DNA of 64,000 nucleotides, taken from NCBI GenBank assembly GCA_963576725.1, contig OY755240.1, positions 95,824,316 to 95,888,315 on the forward strand, written 5' to 3'. Below the pieces are notes generated by a model, which ran no database searches, was not told the DNA's origin, and saw only the letters and a list, made by a program, of their open reading frames with translations. The stretch's first letter is position 1. The number at the start of each line of letters is the position of its first letter. The position numbers and the translations under genes were made by a program. This stretch comes from Azorinus chamasolen (lineage: Eukaryota > Mollusca > Bivalvia > Cardiida > Solecurtidae). This document shows positions 44,520 to 53,365 of the stretch, one piece after another.

Positions 44520-44780
44520 TTAACACTTTCCCTCATGAACATTTAGAAAGAGATAATTAATGAAATCATGAATATTTATTAGCTGGATTTTCATAAAGAA
44601 ATATGAACACATGAAATTTAGGCCATGGCAGAAACTAGGAACTACATTACCATATAAATTTCAAAAGCAAACAGAGTAGACTGGACCCCAATTAGACGGT
44701 ACCTACTAGAGTTGTCTAACCTGGGTCTACTCTGTTTGCAAAGGCAAAATAAAGCTTTAAGGTGTTTATAGGATAGAGTA
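44520..44780 (+). mobile_element. TM-C MITE inside BIG-2
   Basis: TTAACACTTTCCCTCATGAA, GGCCATGGCAGAAACTAGGA and hairpin 44667-44740. The right end is decayed. Confidence 0.75.
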
Positions 44781-44785
44781 AGCAT

Positions 44786-44945
44786 ATACAGTCAAACACA
44801 GAAAGTTTGAACACAAAATCAAGTATCATTATTGGCCTCTAAATCAGGTGGCAGCTAAATGCAGGATGAAAGTCATGCAGCAAGCATTTTCAAGCTTTCT
44901 GTCTGACTTTCATCCTGCATTAAGCAGATAGCTAAATGCTCAAAT
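44786..44945. mobile_element. Diverged PG-D-like hairpin
   Basis: TACAGTCAAACACAG at the left. The stem is AGGTGGCAGCTAAATGCAGG..GTCATGCAG with complement. The right TIR is lost. Confidence 0.65.
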
Positions 44946-45458
44946 CTTCATTACTAACACATAAAACTATTCATTGTTTACTGTGCATTGTATGGATTCT
45001 GATGACGGTTTCCAATTATTTGTTTGATCAGTATATAATTTTACTATTCCTATAATAATTTCAGAGCTACAAACAATAAAACAATGTTTCACTTCCCTTT
45101 TTTTCTCAGTGTATATTTTTTCTCAATGTAGCCAAACAGATTGCGGGTCGTCAATACTTAACATATTGGTCTAATTAACTTTCACAAGAAAAACTTTCTG
45201 CAACATTATTTCCACAGACATTTATAAGAGAAATGGTTTTGTTTCTTTTGTTAGAAAAAAACCCATGATGTCCACCATTCTCCTCCATATTTAAAACTAT
45301 GTCTCTTTTAGCTTTTTACAAACTATTAAAAAGAATTGCCATCAAGCATATTGTACACAAAATAAGTTGTATGGCAACTATGTCACCAGCTGCTGCTCAT
45401 GAAGAAACACTGAACTATCTTCGCTTCATCTTTGGACTTCCACATGTACATCTTCTTG

Positions 45459-45507
45459 TCAGCACTTCACATGTTTCATGACAATGTTCTTTGGGAATGG
45501 TCCTATC
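45459..45507 (-). CDS. Candidate terminal coding exon inside BIG-2
   Basis: On the minus strand a good acceptor (TTGTTTCTTTCAG) precedes GATAGGACCATTCCC. One frame reads IGPFPKNIVMKHVKC and stops; the other long frame reads DRTIPKEHCHETCEVL. Spliced to the donor at 46602 the first frame stays open (PGSTDEIGPFPKN). No family is recognised and no start codon is in view. The exon status is inference. Confidence 0.25.
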
Positions 45508-46429
45508 CTGAAAGAAACAATTATTTTTATTGATTTAATATTCCAATTATCTTGTTTAAATATATAAAATTATAACCAATTAGGACAGGTGATTCTTATT
45601 TATTACTGTGACTTAATTGACACATTAAATTTCCTTTTAAACAGTTCTTATACAGCCATCTATATCTGTCACAGGTAAATCCAATGAAAGTAATTGTATA
45701 CACGTAGGCTTCTTTTTTTATTTTTACTACATTATGATCTACTTATATAGGTATAGCCAATCATCATTTCTGTGAAAAACAGTTAAAATCAGTCTAAACA
45801 AATTCAAAGTACAGTCAAGTGAACAGTTAGTATGGTGTGAAATGAGGGGAAATATTTGGGTATGAAACCTTCACAGAACTGCTATTCATTATGTGTGAAT
45901 TTTCAGCAGTTTCACTGTACTTAATCAATGCCTTTGACATTTGCAGTGTATGAAATTAACTTGACCATCACTGGCCATTTTAACCAGTAACTTTTCAAAC
46001 ATCACTGGACAAAACAAAAATGGCCAAAAAAGGCACTGTAAATAGTGACATTTTACACATTGGCTCAAACTTCCACAGATTGTATAGAGGATTTTTTGAA
46101 AATAAAAATTAATTGGTTGCAATGCAAATTTCCTCATCATTTTCTTAATATTTTATAATAAATGATAAGTCAAATAATTGCAATAATGTACAGATCGATT
46201 TGCTAAATTTTCAAGTCTTATACTGTCCAAAATCGTAGCATGTATACAGTCTAAGTGTGAATATTGATTTCTGATTCTATCGAAAATGATCATTTTGTGC
46301 AACTAATGTTTACCACTGAACTTTACAGCATATACAAACCAAATCACTTTTGGATATAACATGTCTGTGTATGTCTATTTTAAAACACAAATAAAATGCA
46401 GAACATTACTTCCTTGTTACAAATAGCAA

Positions 46430-47300
46430 TCACGGACGTGCTTGTTATCTACAGTGTTATGTGTTTTCGCGACTTTCTTGAGAGATCGACTTTGGCTGCA
46501 AAGTTCTTGTTATAGCGCATATATCAGACTATAATTTTAACACTCGAGAGTGAATATGATTTACATACATATATAAATGTTACTTTTCAAAAAAAACTTA
46601 CTCGTCAGTCGATCCAGGGCGAGCGTGCGGTCTGTAATTTCACAGACTGAACGTGGATTTTTCGGCCTCTCGAAACACGTCTTATCTTTCAGCTGCTTTA
46701 CACTGAACTTTCTTCTTCGAGTAAACAATACTCCTTCATGACTGAAGATTACGTTTATCTACTGTTATCTATATGTTTGTCCTAAGGTTGAACGTCTCTC
46801 ATTGTTATCGATGATTCTCCACTTTTGAAACTGTCTACCAACATCCAAACAGAGTTCGCCATTTCTGGTTGCAGTGTACACATATGCACACTCGGTCTGC
46901 ATTCGTAACTACTCGTCTTATTCCGTCTTGGTTCGGGGTCGCATATGCCTTATGAACACAGTACTTATGACGTAAACACGGAAACTATCGCCCATTCGTC
47001 GTATTTGGAAAGTCCAATTTTAGCGTAATTTTATGTCAGAAGAATTGTGCCAACAGAAAAATTATGCAGGAAATGAAATGTAACGCTTTTCTTTGAACGT
47101 TTTTCTGTCACTCGCAATCCCTTATTCTCAATATATGTATTCATACCGGCAGATAACGAATCGTATCGGACATTTTCGTCGATCTATGCTTGGCCACATG
47201 TTTTCCGCGCATGCGTACCAAAAGTTCAAAATGGTGGACATTTCTGAAAACCTCGTTTACGGAAGGAAACGAATTTTGTGTACGTATTAACTATTTAGGA
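46430..47300. promoter_or_regulatory. CpG-rich, probably divergent promoter block
   Basis: CpG density is far above the AT-rich flanks. TCCGCGCATGCGTACC (47205) matches the NRF-1 core GCGCATGCG. CAAAATGGTGG (47228) resembles a YY1 site. TATGACGTAAAC (46966) is ATF-like. Consensus splice donors point away on both sides: GTAAGT on minus at 46596-46601 and on plus at 47394-47399. The composition suggests a gene promoter carried inside a transposon. Confidence 0.45.
46602..46760 (-). other. Candidate first exon, minus strand
   Basis: Ends in CTGACGA before a perfect GTAAGT donor followed by a T run. The sequence lacks an ATG in the last 150 bases, so it would be untranslated or part of a longer exon. 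The left limit is arbitrary. Confidence 0.3.
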
Positions 47301-47393
47301 ATTCGGTTTTGGACAGCAACTTAGTTGACAACAAACCATAGTGGAATTCGCTGGAAGCAAGTACTCGCCAATTATAATTGCTAGTAAGTCATA
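47205..47393 (+). other. Candidate first exon, plus strand
   Basis: Begins near the NRF-1/YY1-like sites and ends ATTATAATTGCTA before GTAAGT. It contains a 16-codon frame starting MVDISENLVYGRK. The frame that would join the 48069 exon is open from about 47330 but lacks an ATG. Confidence 0.3.
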
Positions 47394-48068
47394 TTACTCT
47401 ATAAATTTTGACCCCAGGACCCAGGGCAAATGCGACATATTGTTCCCGTTTAAAATACTAGTAGAATCAAAATCCCTCTGAATAATTTAAAAACAAGAAA
47501 CATCCACTTATAAGCGTTTAGTATCTAATAGAATTATATTTCATGATTACAAATTCATCAGTTTTAGCAAGTTTTCGGTGGTTGCGTTTGAAATATTTTC
47601 TTAGATCATGAAAAATTTGTTGTGACTGGCTTTGTACTTTGTACTGGCTTTATACATTTATGATTACTGTTATCTATCAACGTTCTCATTGAAATGTGTA
47701 GTGAGCAGCATGAATAACCCATATCCAATTTTTGTCAGTTTCTAATAAATTTGTCTCGATTTCAATTGGAATTTACTTAAAGATATTTTCCAAATTCCGA
47801 TTTATAAAAAAATTAAAAGGCTTGTGTGTGAAGAGAAATATACATACATTGTGTATGTATATGTCTCTGGTGTGTGTGTGTGTGTGTGTGTGTACAAAAT
47901 AATTGATTATCCCTGAATATTGGTATGTAAGTAGGAGATATAGCTCAACTGAGCACAGCATACTCATTGTTTGATTTGCAAATAAATATGAAATGCCTGC
48001 TTTTATGTGTTCAAGGTTGCCAGTTAGTGCATTTTGTGTTACATTGTAATGTTCTTTTCTTCTTTTAG
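47394..48068 (+). other. Candidate 675-bp intron with (TG)n tract
   Basis: GTAAGT donor and TTCTTTTCTTCTTTTAG acceptor. A TGTGTG run lies at 47870-47892. Confidence 0.3.
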
Positions 48069-48319
48069 TCATTCAAAGGAGCCCAGTGAATGTAAAGGAT
48101 AGTTTGATGGACACAGAGGGTGAAACTGAGTGTGTAAACGAACATCTCCTGACTGGCAGAGGAGTTCACAGAACACGAGTCACATGCCGCCAACAAAAGG
48201 GGAATAAATTATTGCACACATTGAAAGGCAGACATGTGAAATTTAAAATCTCTATGAAGATAACCACCAAAATGACAGCTAAAAAGAGTGTGATGGATAG
48301 ACAGACAATGGAAAATTGA
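48069..48319 (+). CDS. Candidate terminal coding exon, plus strand
   Basis: Follows the acceptor TTCTTTTCTTCTTTTAG. In phase the exon reads IQRSPVNVKDSLMDTEGE, later RGVHRTRVTCRQQKGNK and KITTKMTAKKSVMD, then TGA. It is basic and lysine-rich. The first Met inside gives about 70 residues. The BIG-2 right array begins 40 bp beyond the stop. No family is recognised; this could be a captured host exon or chance. Confidence 0.3.
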
Positions 48320-48354
48320 TGCCTAAGTGACATACTGCCTCTCGGTTTAATCAT

Positions 48355-48910
48355 TAACAGTCACATATTTTATGAAGTTTTAATGAGTGATTGTTAATGA
48401 ATTCTTCATGAAGATATAACAGCTTAAAAGTCACATATGTTATGAAGTTTTAATGAGCGATTGTTAATGAATTCTTCATGAAAAAAAAGTGAAGTTTTAC
48501 TCTTTAATTCTTCCTAAAAAAGAAGTGAAGTTTTACTCTTGAAGTCTTCATGAAAAAGAAGTGAAGATAAAATGGCACAATAGTTTTTATAGCAAAAAAT
48601 CCGTGATTTATTCAGAAGTGAAATGATTTTTTCTTCTTGAACTCTTCATGAAGTTGAAGTTTAATGATTATTATATGAATTTTAATTCATGAAGTGTTCA
48701 TGAATTCTTCTTGAATAACAATCTGGTTAATTTGAAGAATTTTTTATGCTTTTTCTATCTTCATAAAAAATGCATTTGCTAATTATTTAGAATATTTTTA
48801 GAACTGTGCCATTTTATCTTCACTACTTCTTCATGAAGAATTCATGAATTTCCTTCATGAAAACTTCATATTTGTTTCATGAATTCTTCATGAAGAATGA
48901 CTGAACATTT
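48355..48910. repeat. Right subterminal array of BIG-2
   Basis: GAATTCTTCATGAAG-type words recur in both orientations. The block CACATATKTTATGAAGTTTT is repeated at 48362 and 48433. AGATAAAATGGCACA (48564) is inverted as TGTGCCATTTTATCT (48806). Confidence 0.85.
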
Positions 48911-48956
48911 AGCAGGGGCTGTCTTGATAACTAGAAACAGGCTATTGGGTAAAGGG

Positions 48957-49179
48957 TTAACCAATGTAGTACTGTAACAGAATATAACAGTATACATCCT
49001 TTGCACACAATGTAGACCCAGATCAGAAGGCTCCTGAAGGAGCCCTCTGATCAGGGTCTGCACTGTTTGTCTTACAAATACTGTGTAAACAAACACCCCC
49101 AGGACACGTCCAGACACAATGTAGACATTTATCAGAAGACTGAAAGGTTGATTTGAAAATTTAGTATTGTAAGGGTTAA
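48957..49179 (-). mobile_element. TM-K MITE
   Basis: A TTAA family whose reversed start is TTAACCCTTACAATACTAAA. Hairpin ACAATGTAGACCCAGATCAG to CACTGTTTGT (49008-49070). It shares TTAA 48957 with TM-L. Confidence 0.8.
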
Positions 49180-49336
49180 CTAAGTTGAGTACCAACTGTT
49201 ATCAGTATGACGAAGTGACAAAGCAATCTGAATGAGTTGTTGATAAAGATAAAACTTTTGCACGCTAACAACGAAACAAAAAACAAAATTACAAGAGTAT
49301 TTGAAAAAACACATGATAACTTTATATACAGTAGTA

Positions 49337-50645
49337 AAGACAAGATGGCCCTTAATCGCTCACCTGATTACCATAGATTTAAGATTTTTGCTGGGTAGCC
49401 CATGGGTAGGGCCAATATTGACCTTAGGGACAATATTTGAACAATGTTGATAGTGGATCATGAGCAGTAGTTCTGCAGAACAAGATTTTCAAAGATTTTG
49501 TATATTGATTTTATCAAGATTGGGCTTAAAATGTGCCCTCTAGAGTAATTTTTCTAAGATTTGACCTAGTGACCTACTTTTTATTCCCACCCAACCCATG
49601 ATCACACTCAACCTTGGTATCACCAAGACAAACACTCTGAGCAAGTTTGAGGAAGACTGGGCTAAAAATGTGGCCACTGGAGTGTAAACTAGATTTTTCT
49701 AAGATATGACCCAGTGACCTACTTTTTGACCTCACATAACCCACTTTCAAACATGTCCAAGATTTTATTAGGACAATCATTCTGGCCAATTTTCATGAAG
49801 ATTTGGCTATAAATGTGACCTCTAGAGTGTTCACAAGGTTTTACTACTATTTGACCTAGTGACCTAGTTTTTAACCCCACATAACCCACTTTCAAACCTG
49901 TTTGAGATTTTATCAAGCCAATCATTATGACTAAGTTTCATGAAGATTGGACAAAAAATGTGACCATTAGAGTGTTCACAAGGTTTTTCTACTGTTTGAC
50001 CTAGTGACCTAGTTTTTAATCCCACTTGACTCACTTTCGAACTCATCAGAGATTTTATCAAGACATTAATTCTGACCAAGTTTCATGAAGATTGGACTAA
50101 AATTGTGACCACCAGTGTTCACAAGGTTTTTCTACTGTTTGACCTAGTGACCTAGTTTTTAACCCCACTTGACCCACTTTCGAACTTGTCCGAGATTTTA
50201 TCAAGACATGTATTCTGACCAAGTTTCATGAAGATTGGACTAAAATTGTGACCACTAGAGTGTTCACAAGGTTTTTCTACTGTTTGACCTAGTGACCTAG
50301 TTTTTTACCACACATAACCCACTTTTCAAACTCCACCGAGATTTTATCAAGACCATCATTCTGATCAAGTTTCATGAAAATTGGGCTAAAAATGTGACCT
50401 CTAGAGGGTTCACAAGGTTTTCCTACTATTTGACCTAGTGACCTAGTTTTTAACCCAACTTGACCCATTTTCGAACTCGTCCGAGATTTTATCAAGACAT
50501 TCATTCTGATCAAGTTTCATGAAGATTGGACTACAATTGTGACCACTAGAGTGTTCACAAGCAAATTGTTGACGACGGACGACGGACGCCGGACATTCAA
50601 GTCTCCCAAAAGCTCACCCTGAGCTTTGCTCAGGTGAGCTAAAAA
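49337..50645 (+). mobile_element. PRL-8, GCTCACC ends with 145-bp core
   Basis: The left end has AATCGCTCACCTGA; the right end is GCTCACCCTGAGCTTTGCTC then AGGTGAGCTAAAA. TTTGACCTAGTGACCTAG recurs at 49563, 49708, 49853, 49998, 50141, 50286 and 50432, near-exact 145 bp. A (GACGACGG)n-like tract at 50569 precedes the right end. It lies inside BIG-1. Confidence 0.85.
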
Positions 50646-51107
50646 GTAAAAAACTGATGAAAAAAATGATCGATAAGCAGTATATGTTACATATTTATTT
50701 TATAACGTATAAAATCTAAAATGTATAATTATTTAAATTACGGAACCCATTTTGAATTTTTTCCAACGTATCTATATATAGCCAGTCTTTATTTACATTC
50801 TAAGCGGGCAACAACGGCACGTGAATTGCCTTATTACGGCCCGTTATAGTTCTTGTTAATGCACCCCCTGAGACTGCCATTTTATGCAAGAATCTTGTTT
50901 ATAGGGTTTGGTTGAGAAATCGAGTCATACCTTGACTGAGTGAGCGTAAATAGTGATTCTGGTCAACTGTTGATTTATTTTAGTTTTGGTTATAAATAAT
51001 AATAAAATTACGACGCTGAAATTTATTTTTATTATATATTTATCTGAGCATGTCTGGGCACTGATGCTTTCTGATTTCCTTGCACCATTTAAAACACAAA
51101 GAACCAC
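50646..51107. other. BIG-1 interior spacer related to the 31150 block
   Basis: 50800-50895 (GGGCAACAACGGCACGTGAA, ATTTTATGCAAGAAT) resembles 31170-31260 inside the hAT-like element. No gene is seen. Confidence 0.5.
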
Positions 51108-51595
51108 ATCCTTTGGTTGATGACCATGGTTGATCACATTTGGTTAATCACATTTTCTTAAATTCTTTGCGGTTGACCGTGGTCTTTCATGGTAATTTAC
51201 AGTAGACCGTGGTTTTTGATGACGGTCGACCACGTTCCTTCATGGTTAAAACACGATTGACCGTGGTCTTCATGAGAAAAAGACCACGGTCGACCGTGTT
51301 TTTTATGGTTAAAACGCGGTCGAACGTGGTCTTTCATGGTTATAAGACCACGGTTGACCGTGGTTTTTGATGGTTAAACCGCGGTCGACCGTGGTCTTTC
51401 ATGGTTAGAAGACCACGGTCGACCGTGGTCCTTCATGGTTTTTAGACCACGGTTAACCGTGGTCTAGTTGACCACCAAAAACTGTGGTGCCATTTAACAA
51501 AACGTGGTCGACCACGTTATACCATGGTTGTACGACCATGAACTACCGTGGAATACCACGGTAGTTCATGGTAGACCATGGTCATATGACCGTCA
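51108..51595. repeat. Right subterminal palindrome array of BIG-1
   Basis: About 20 copies of GACCACGGTCGACCGTGGTC-like palindromes, separated by TTTTTGATGGTTAAA or TTTCATGGTTA spacers. Confidence 0.95.
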
Positions 51596-51797
51596 TTTTC
51601 GACTGGGAACAGATCTATCAAATTCCAATAGCAAACAGAGCAGACCCTGATCAGATGGCTCCTATAGGAGCTATCTGATCTGGGTCTACTCTGCAAATGC
51701 ATTTAAACACGTTTATATGAGGGAAAGGGTTAATAAAATGCCTGAACATTTTTTCTTGAATTACAAGTATTTTTTTTAAAAAGTTGATCAATATGAA

Positions 51798-51886
51798 TGA
51801 TCCTTTTCTCTAGTAAATGCTCCTTTTCGGTAGATTTGTTAAAAGAAGTTGGATCTAAAAATAGCCTATGAGGGAATGGGTTAAAA
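51798..51886 (-). repeat. TM-B right fragment
   Basis: CCTTTTCTCTAGTAAATGCT to GAGGGAATGGGTTAA. Confidence 0.85.
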
Positions 51887-51889
51887 AAA

Positions 51890-52346
51890 ACAAGAGCTGT
51901 CCGCAGACAGCGCGCTCCACTTTCTTTAGTGCTGGATAGTGTAGTGGAAGTCTAAGAAAGGGGAGATAACTATAGCAAAATTAATTTTAAGGTTACCTGC
52001 CCTTGTGAAATGTGTCCCACTTGTAACAGTTAACATGTATACCAAAGATGAACCAAATATCTTGGACAGTTTTTGAGACATGGACCTGAACATAAAACTT
52101 AACCAACAATGAAAATTCTAAGTCGAAAAAGGGGCATAACTATGGCAAAATTAATTTTAGGGTCACCTACCCGTGTGAAATGGGCTCCCCTTGTGATAGT
52201 AAACATGCATACCAAATATGAACCAAATATATTTGATGGTTTCTGAGAAAAGGACCTTAACAAAAAGGTTAACCAACGCCAACGCTGACGCCGACGAGAG
52301 GGTCATGACAATAGCTCCACTTTTTGAAAAAAATGGAGCTAAAAAA
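51890..52346 (+). mobile_element. PRL-9, GGAGC-type pearl-like element
   Basis: ACAAGAGCTGTCCGCAGACA forms the left hairpin, then GCGCGCTCCACTTT. The right end is CTCCACTTTTTGAAAAAAAT then GGAGCTAAAAAA. Two core units (GGGGNATAACTATGGCAAAA, CATACCAAANATGAACCAAAT) and a GACGCCGAC tract. Confidence 0.75.
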
Positions 52347-52836
52347 CACCATGAAAATCAATTAGAAAAAAAAATATAATAGCACACAATATATATATAT
52401 AATAGCACACAGTAAAAAAATATATAATAGCACACAAACACAGGAAACTTTGGCCATGGTGGACACTGTGGAAATAATTCTATATTATATCTTCAGCGCC
52501 AAATTTCTAATTGCCGTCTGCAATCCAAGTTTGTTAAATCATTCAGTAAAATAATGAAATGAGATAAATAAATGCAAATTTCAAAGGAATAAAGCACATA
52601 ATTATATAGAAATAGAGATTGAGACAAATAGTGAAGTCCCTGATCAAACACCGCCTTGAAAAGGCGGTGTCTGATCTGGGACTGCACTATTTGTCGTGGT
52701 GATATGACTGCGGTGAATGGGTTAAGCAAACAGAGTAGACCCTGATCAGATGGCTCCTATAGGAGCTGTCTGATCTGGGTCTATTCTGTTTGCACCAGTG
52801 TAGAAAGGCATATTTATGGAGAAAAAAGGTTTAAAC
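52347..52836 (+). mobile_element. TM-C MITE, split by a TTAA hairpin element
   Basis: ATAATAGCACACA repeats with (AT)n at 52380-52430 replace the left end. TM-C runs to TATATC (52491) and resumes GCAAACAGAGTAGACCC at 52726. The end is GGAGAAAAAAGGTTTAAA. Confidence 0.7.
52492..52725. mobile_element. TTAA element with CTATTTGTC hairpin, nested in TM-C
   Basis: TTCA (mutated TTAA) at the left and GGTGAATGGGTTAA at the right. Hairpin GACAAATAGTGAAGTCCCTG to GCACTATTTGTC (52622-52695) with loop ACCGCCTTGAAAAGGCGGT. Confidence 0.75.
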
Positions 52837-52839
52837 CAT

Positions 52840-53120
52840 TTACAAGGGGAGTATCATAAATTGACCCATTGTGTGGAAATTTACAGTAATAAAACTTATC
52901 AAAAACAAAAATGTTATTGACATGTGTCAACCAAGCATCTCTAACAGCCTACTCATAATTTTTTTTGTTACAAATAATTGAGACTTTTGACTTCACACCT
53001 TCTTTGGACTGTGCATCAAGCAGTTTTCCATATCAAACCACAGGAACAAGTCATGCACCATTATCTCTTGCTATAAATACCTTGCTTGACAATCAGGCTT
53101 AGGCACTGATTAGGGCTACA
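52840..53120. other. Unique spacer
   Basis: No feature recognised. Confidence 0.35.
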
Positions 53121-53345
53121 TTAACCCATGACTCCGTAAATATGCCTTTCTATGTCTTTGCAAATGGAGTAGACACAGATCAGGGTCTGTTCTATTTGCT
53201 TATGAAATAATATAAATATTTGACTGTAGTTTCTGCGATGACCAAACTTTCCTGTCTTCATATTATTCTACTATAATAATGAATCTAATTAACATTGATG
53301 ACATCATTATTTCTTACATGAATATTCATGGAGTAAATAGGTTAA
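53121..53345 (-). mobile_element. TM-C MITE with shortened hairpin
   Basis: Both TTAA present. GTAGACACAGATCAGGGTCT has lost the hairpin centre. It shares TTAA 53342-53345 with the array leader. Confidence 0.85.
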
Positions 53346-53365
53346 CTCTGCATGCCAGCAGCAAA

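Larger units (their letters stand above)
44122..48918. mobile_element. BIG-2, 4.8-kb element with palindrome-array ends
   Basis: The TIR is CCCCTGCGAAA at the left and, inverted, CCCCTGCTAAA at the right. CT is present on both sides (44120-44121, 48919-48920). TTCATGAAG-rich arrays line both ends. The right end inverted, CCCCTGCTAAATGTTCAGTC, resembles the BIG-1 end CCCAGTCGAAAATGACGGTC. The interior contains a TM-C copy, a hairpin, and a CpG-rich promoter-like block with splice signals. No transposase is recognised. Confidence 0.7.
43914..48960 (+). mobile_element. TM-L MITE, split by BIG-2
   Basis: The left part 43914-44121 starts TTAACCCTTATCC and has a PG-D-like stem (AGCTTAAAGCAGG..GCAGAATGTGCC and complement, 44033-44121). 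The right part 48919-48960 is CTGTCTTGATAAC to GGGTAAAGGGTTAA. Joined, it is about 248 bp and the stem reads GGCCACCTGTCTT, as in PG-D at 11956. Confidence 0.7.
41990..51607. mobile_element. BIG-1, 9.6-kb element with palindrome-array ends
   Basis: The ends CCCAGACGAAATGATGACC and (complement of the right end) CCCAGTCGAAAATGACGGTC form an imperfect TIR. AA flanks it on both sides. Arrays of ACCACGGTCGACCGTGGT-like palindromes occupy 41997-42250 and 51108-51595. The interior is AT-rich with decayed MITE hairpins, TM-L, BIG-2, TM-K and PRL-8. No transposase is recognised. A 2-bp duplication, CCC termini and subterminal repeats are reminiscent of CMC (EnSpm/CACTA-like) elements, but this is inference. 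Confidence 0.75.
41868..51733 (+). mobile_element. TM-A MITE, split by the 9.6-kb BIG-1
   Basis: The left half 41868-41989 ends GTAAAGAAA. The right half 51608-51733 starts AACAGATCTATCAAATTCC and has the hairpin and GGGAAAGGGTTAA. The joined halves give the normal ~247 bp and the family reading GTAAAGAAACAGATC, with AA duplicated. Confidence 0.85.

Noticed and set aside
41868..51733. Two unrelated TM-A fragments flanking BIG-1 by chance
   Set aside because: The break points are complementary to the base, the sum is full length, and TIRs lie exactly at both junctions.
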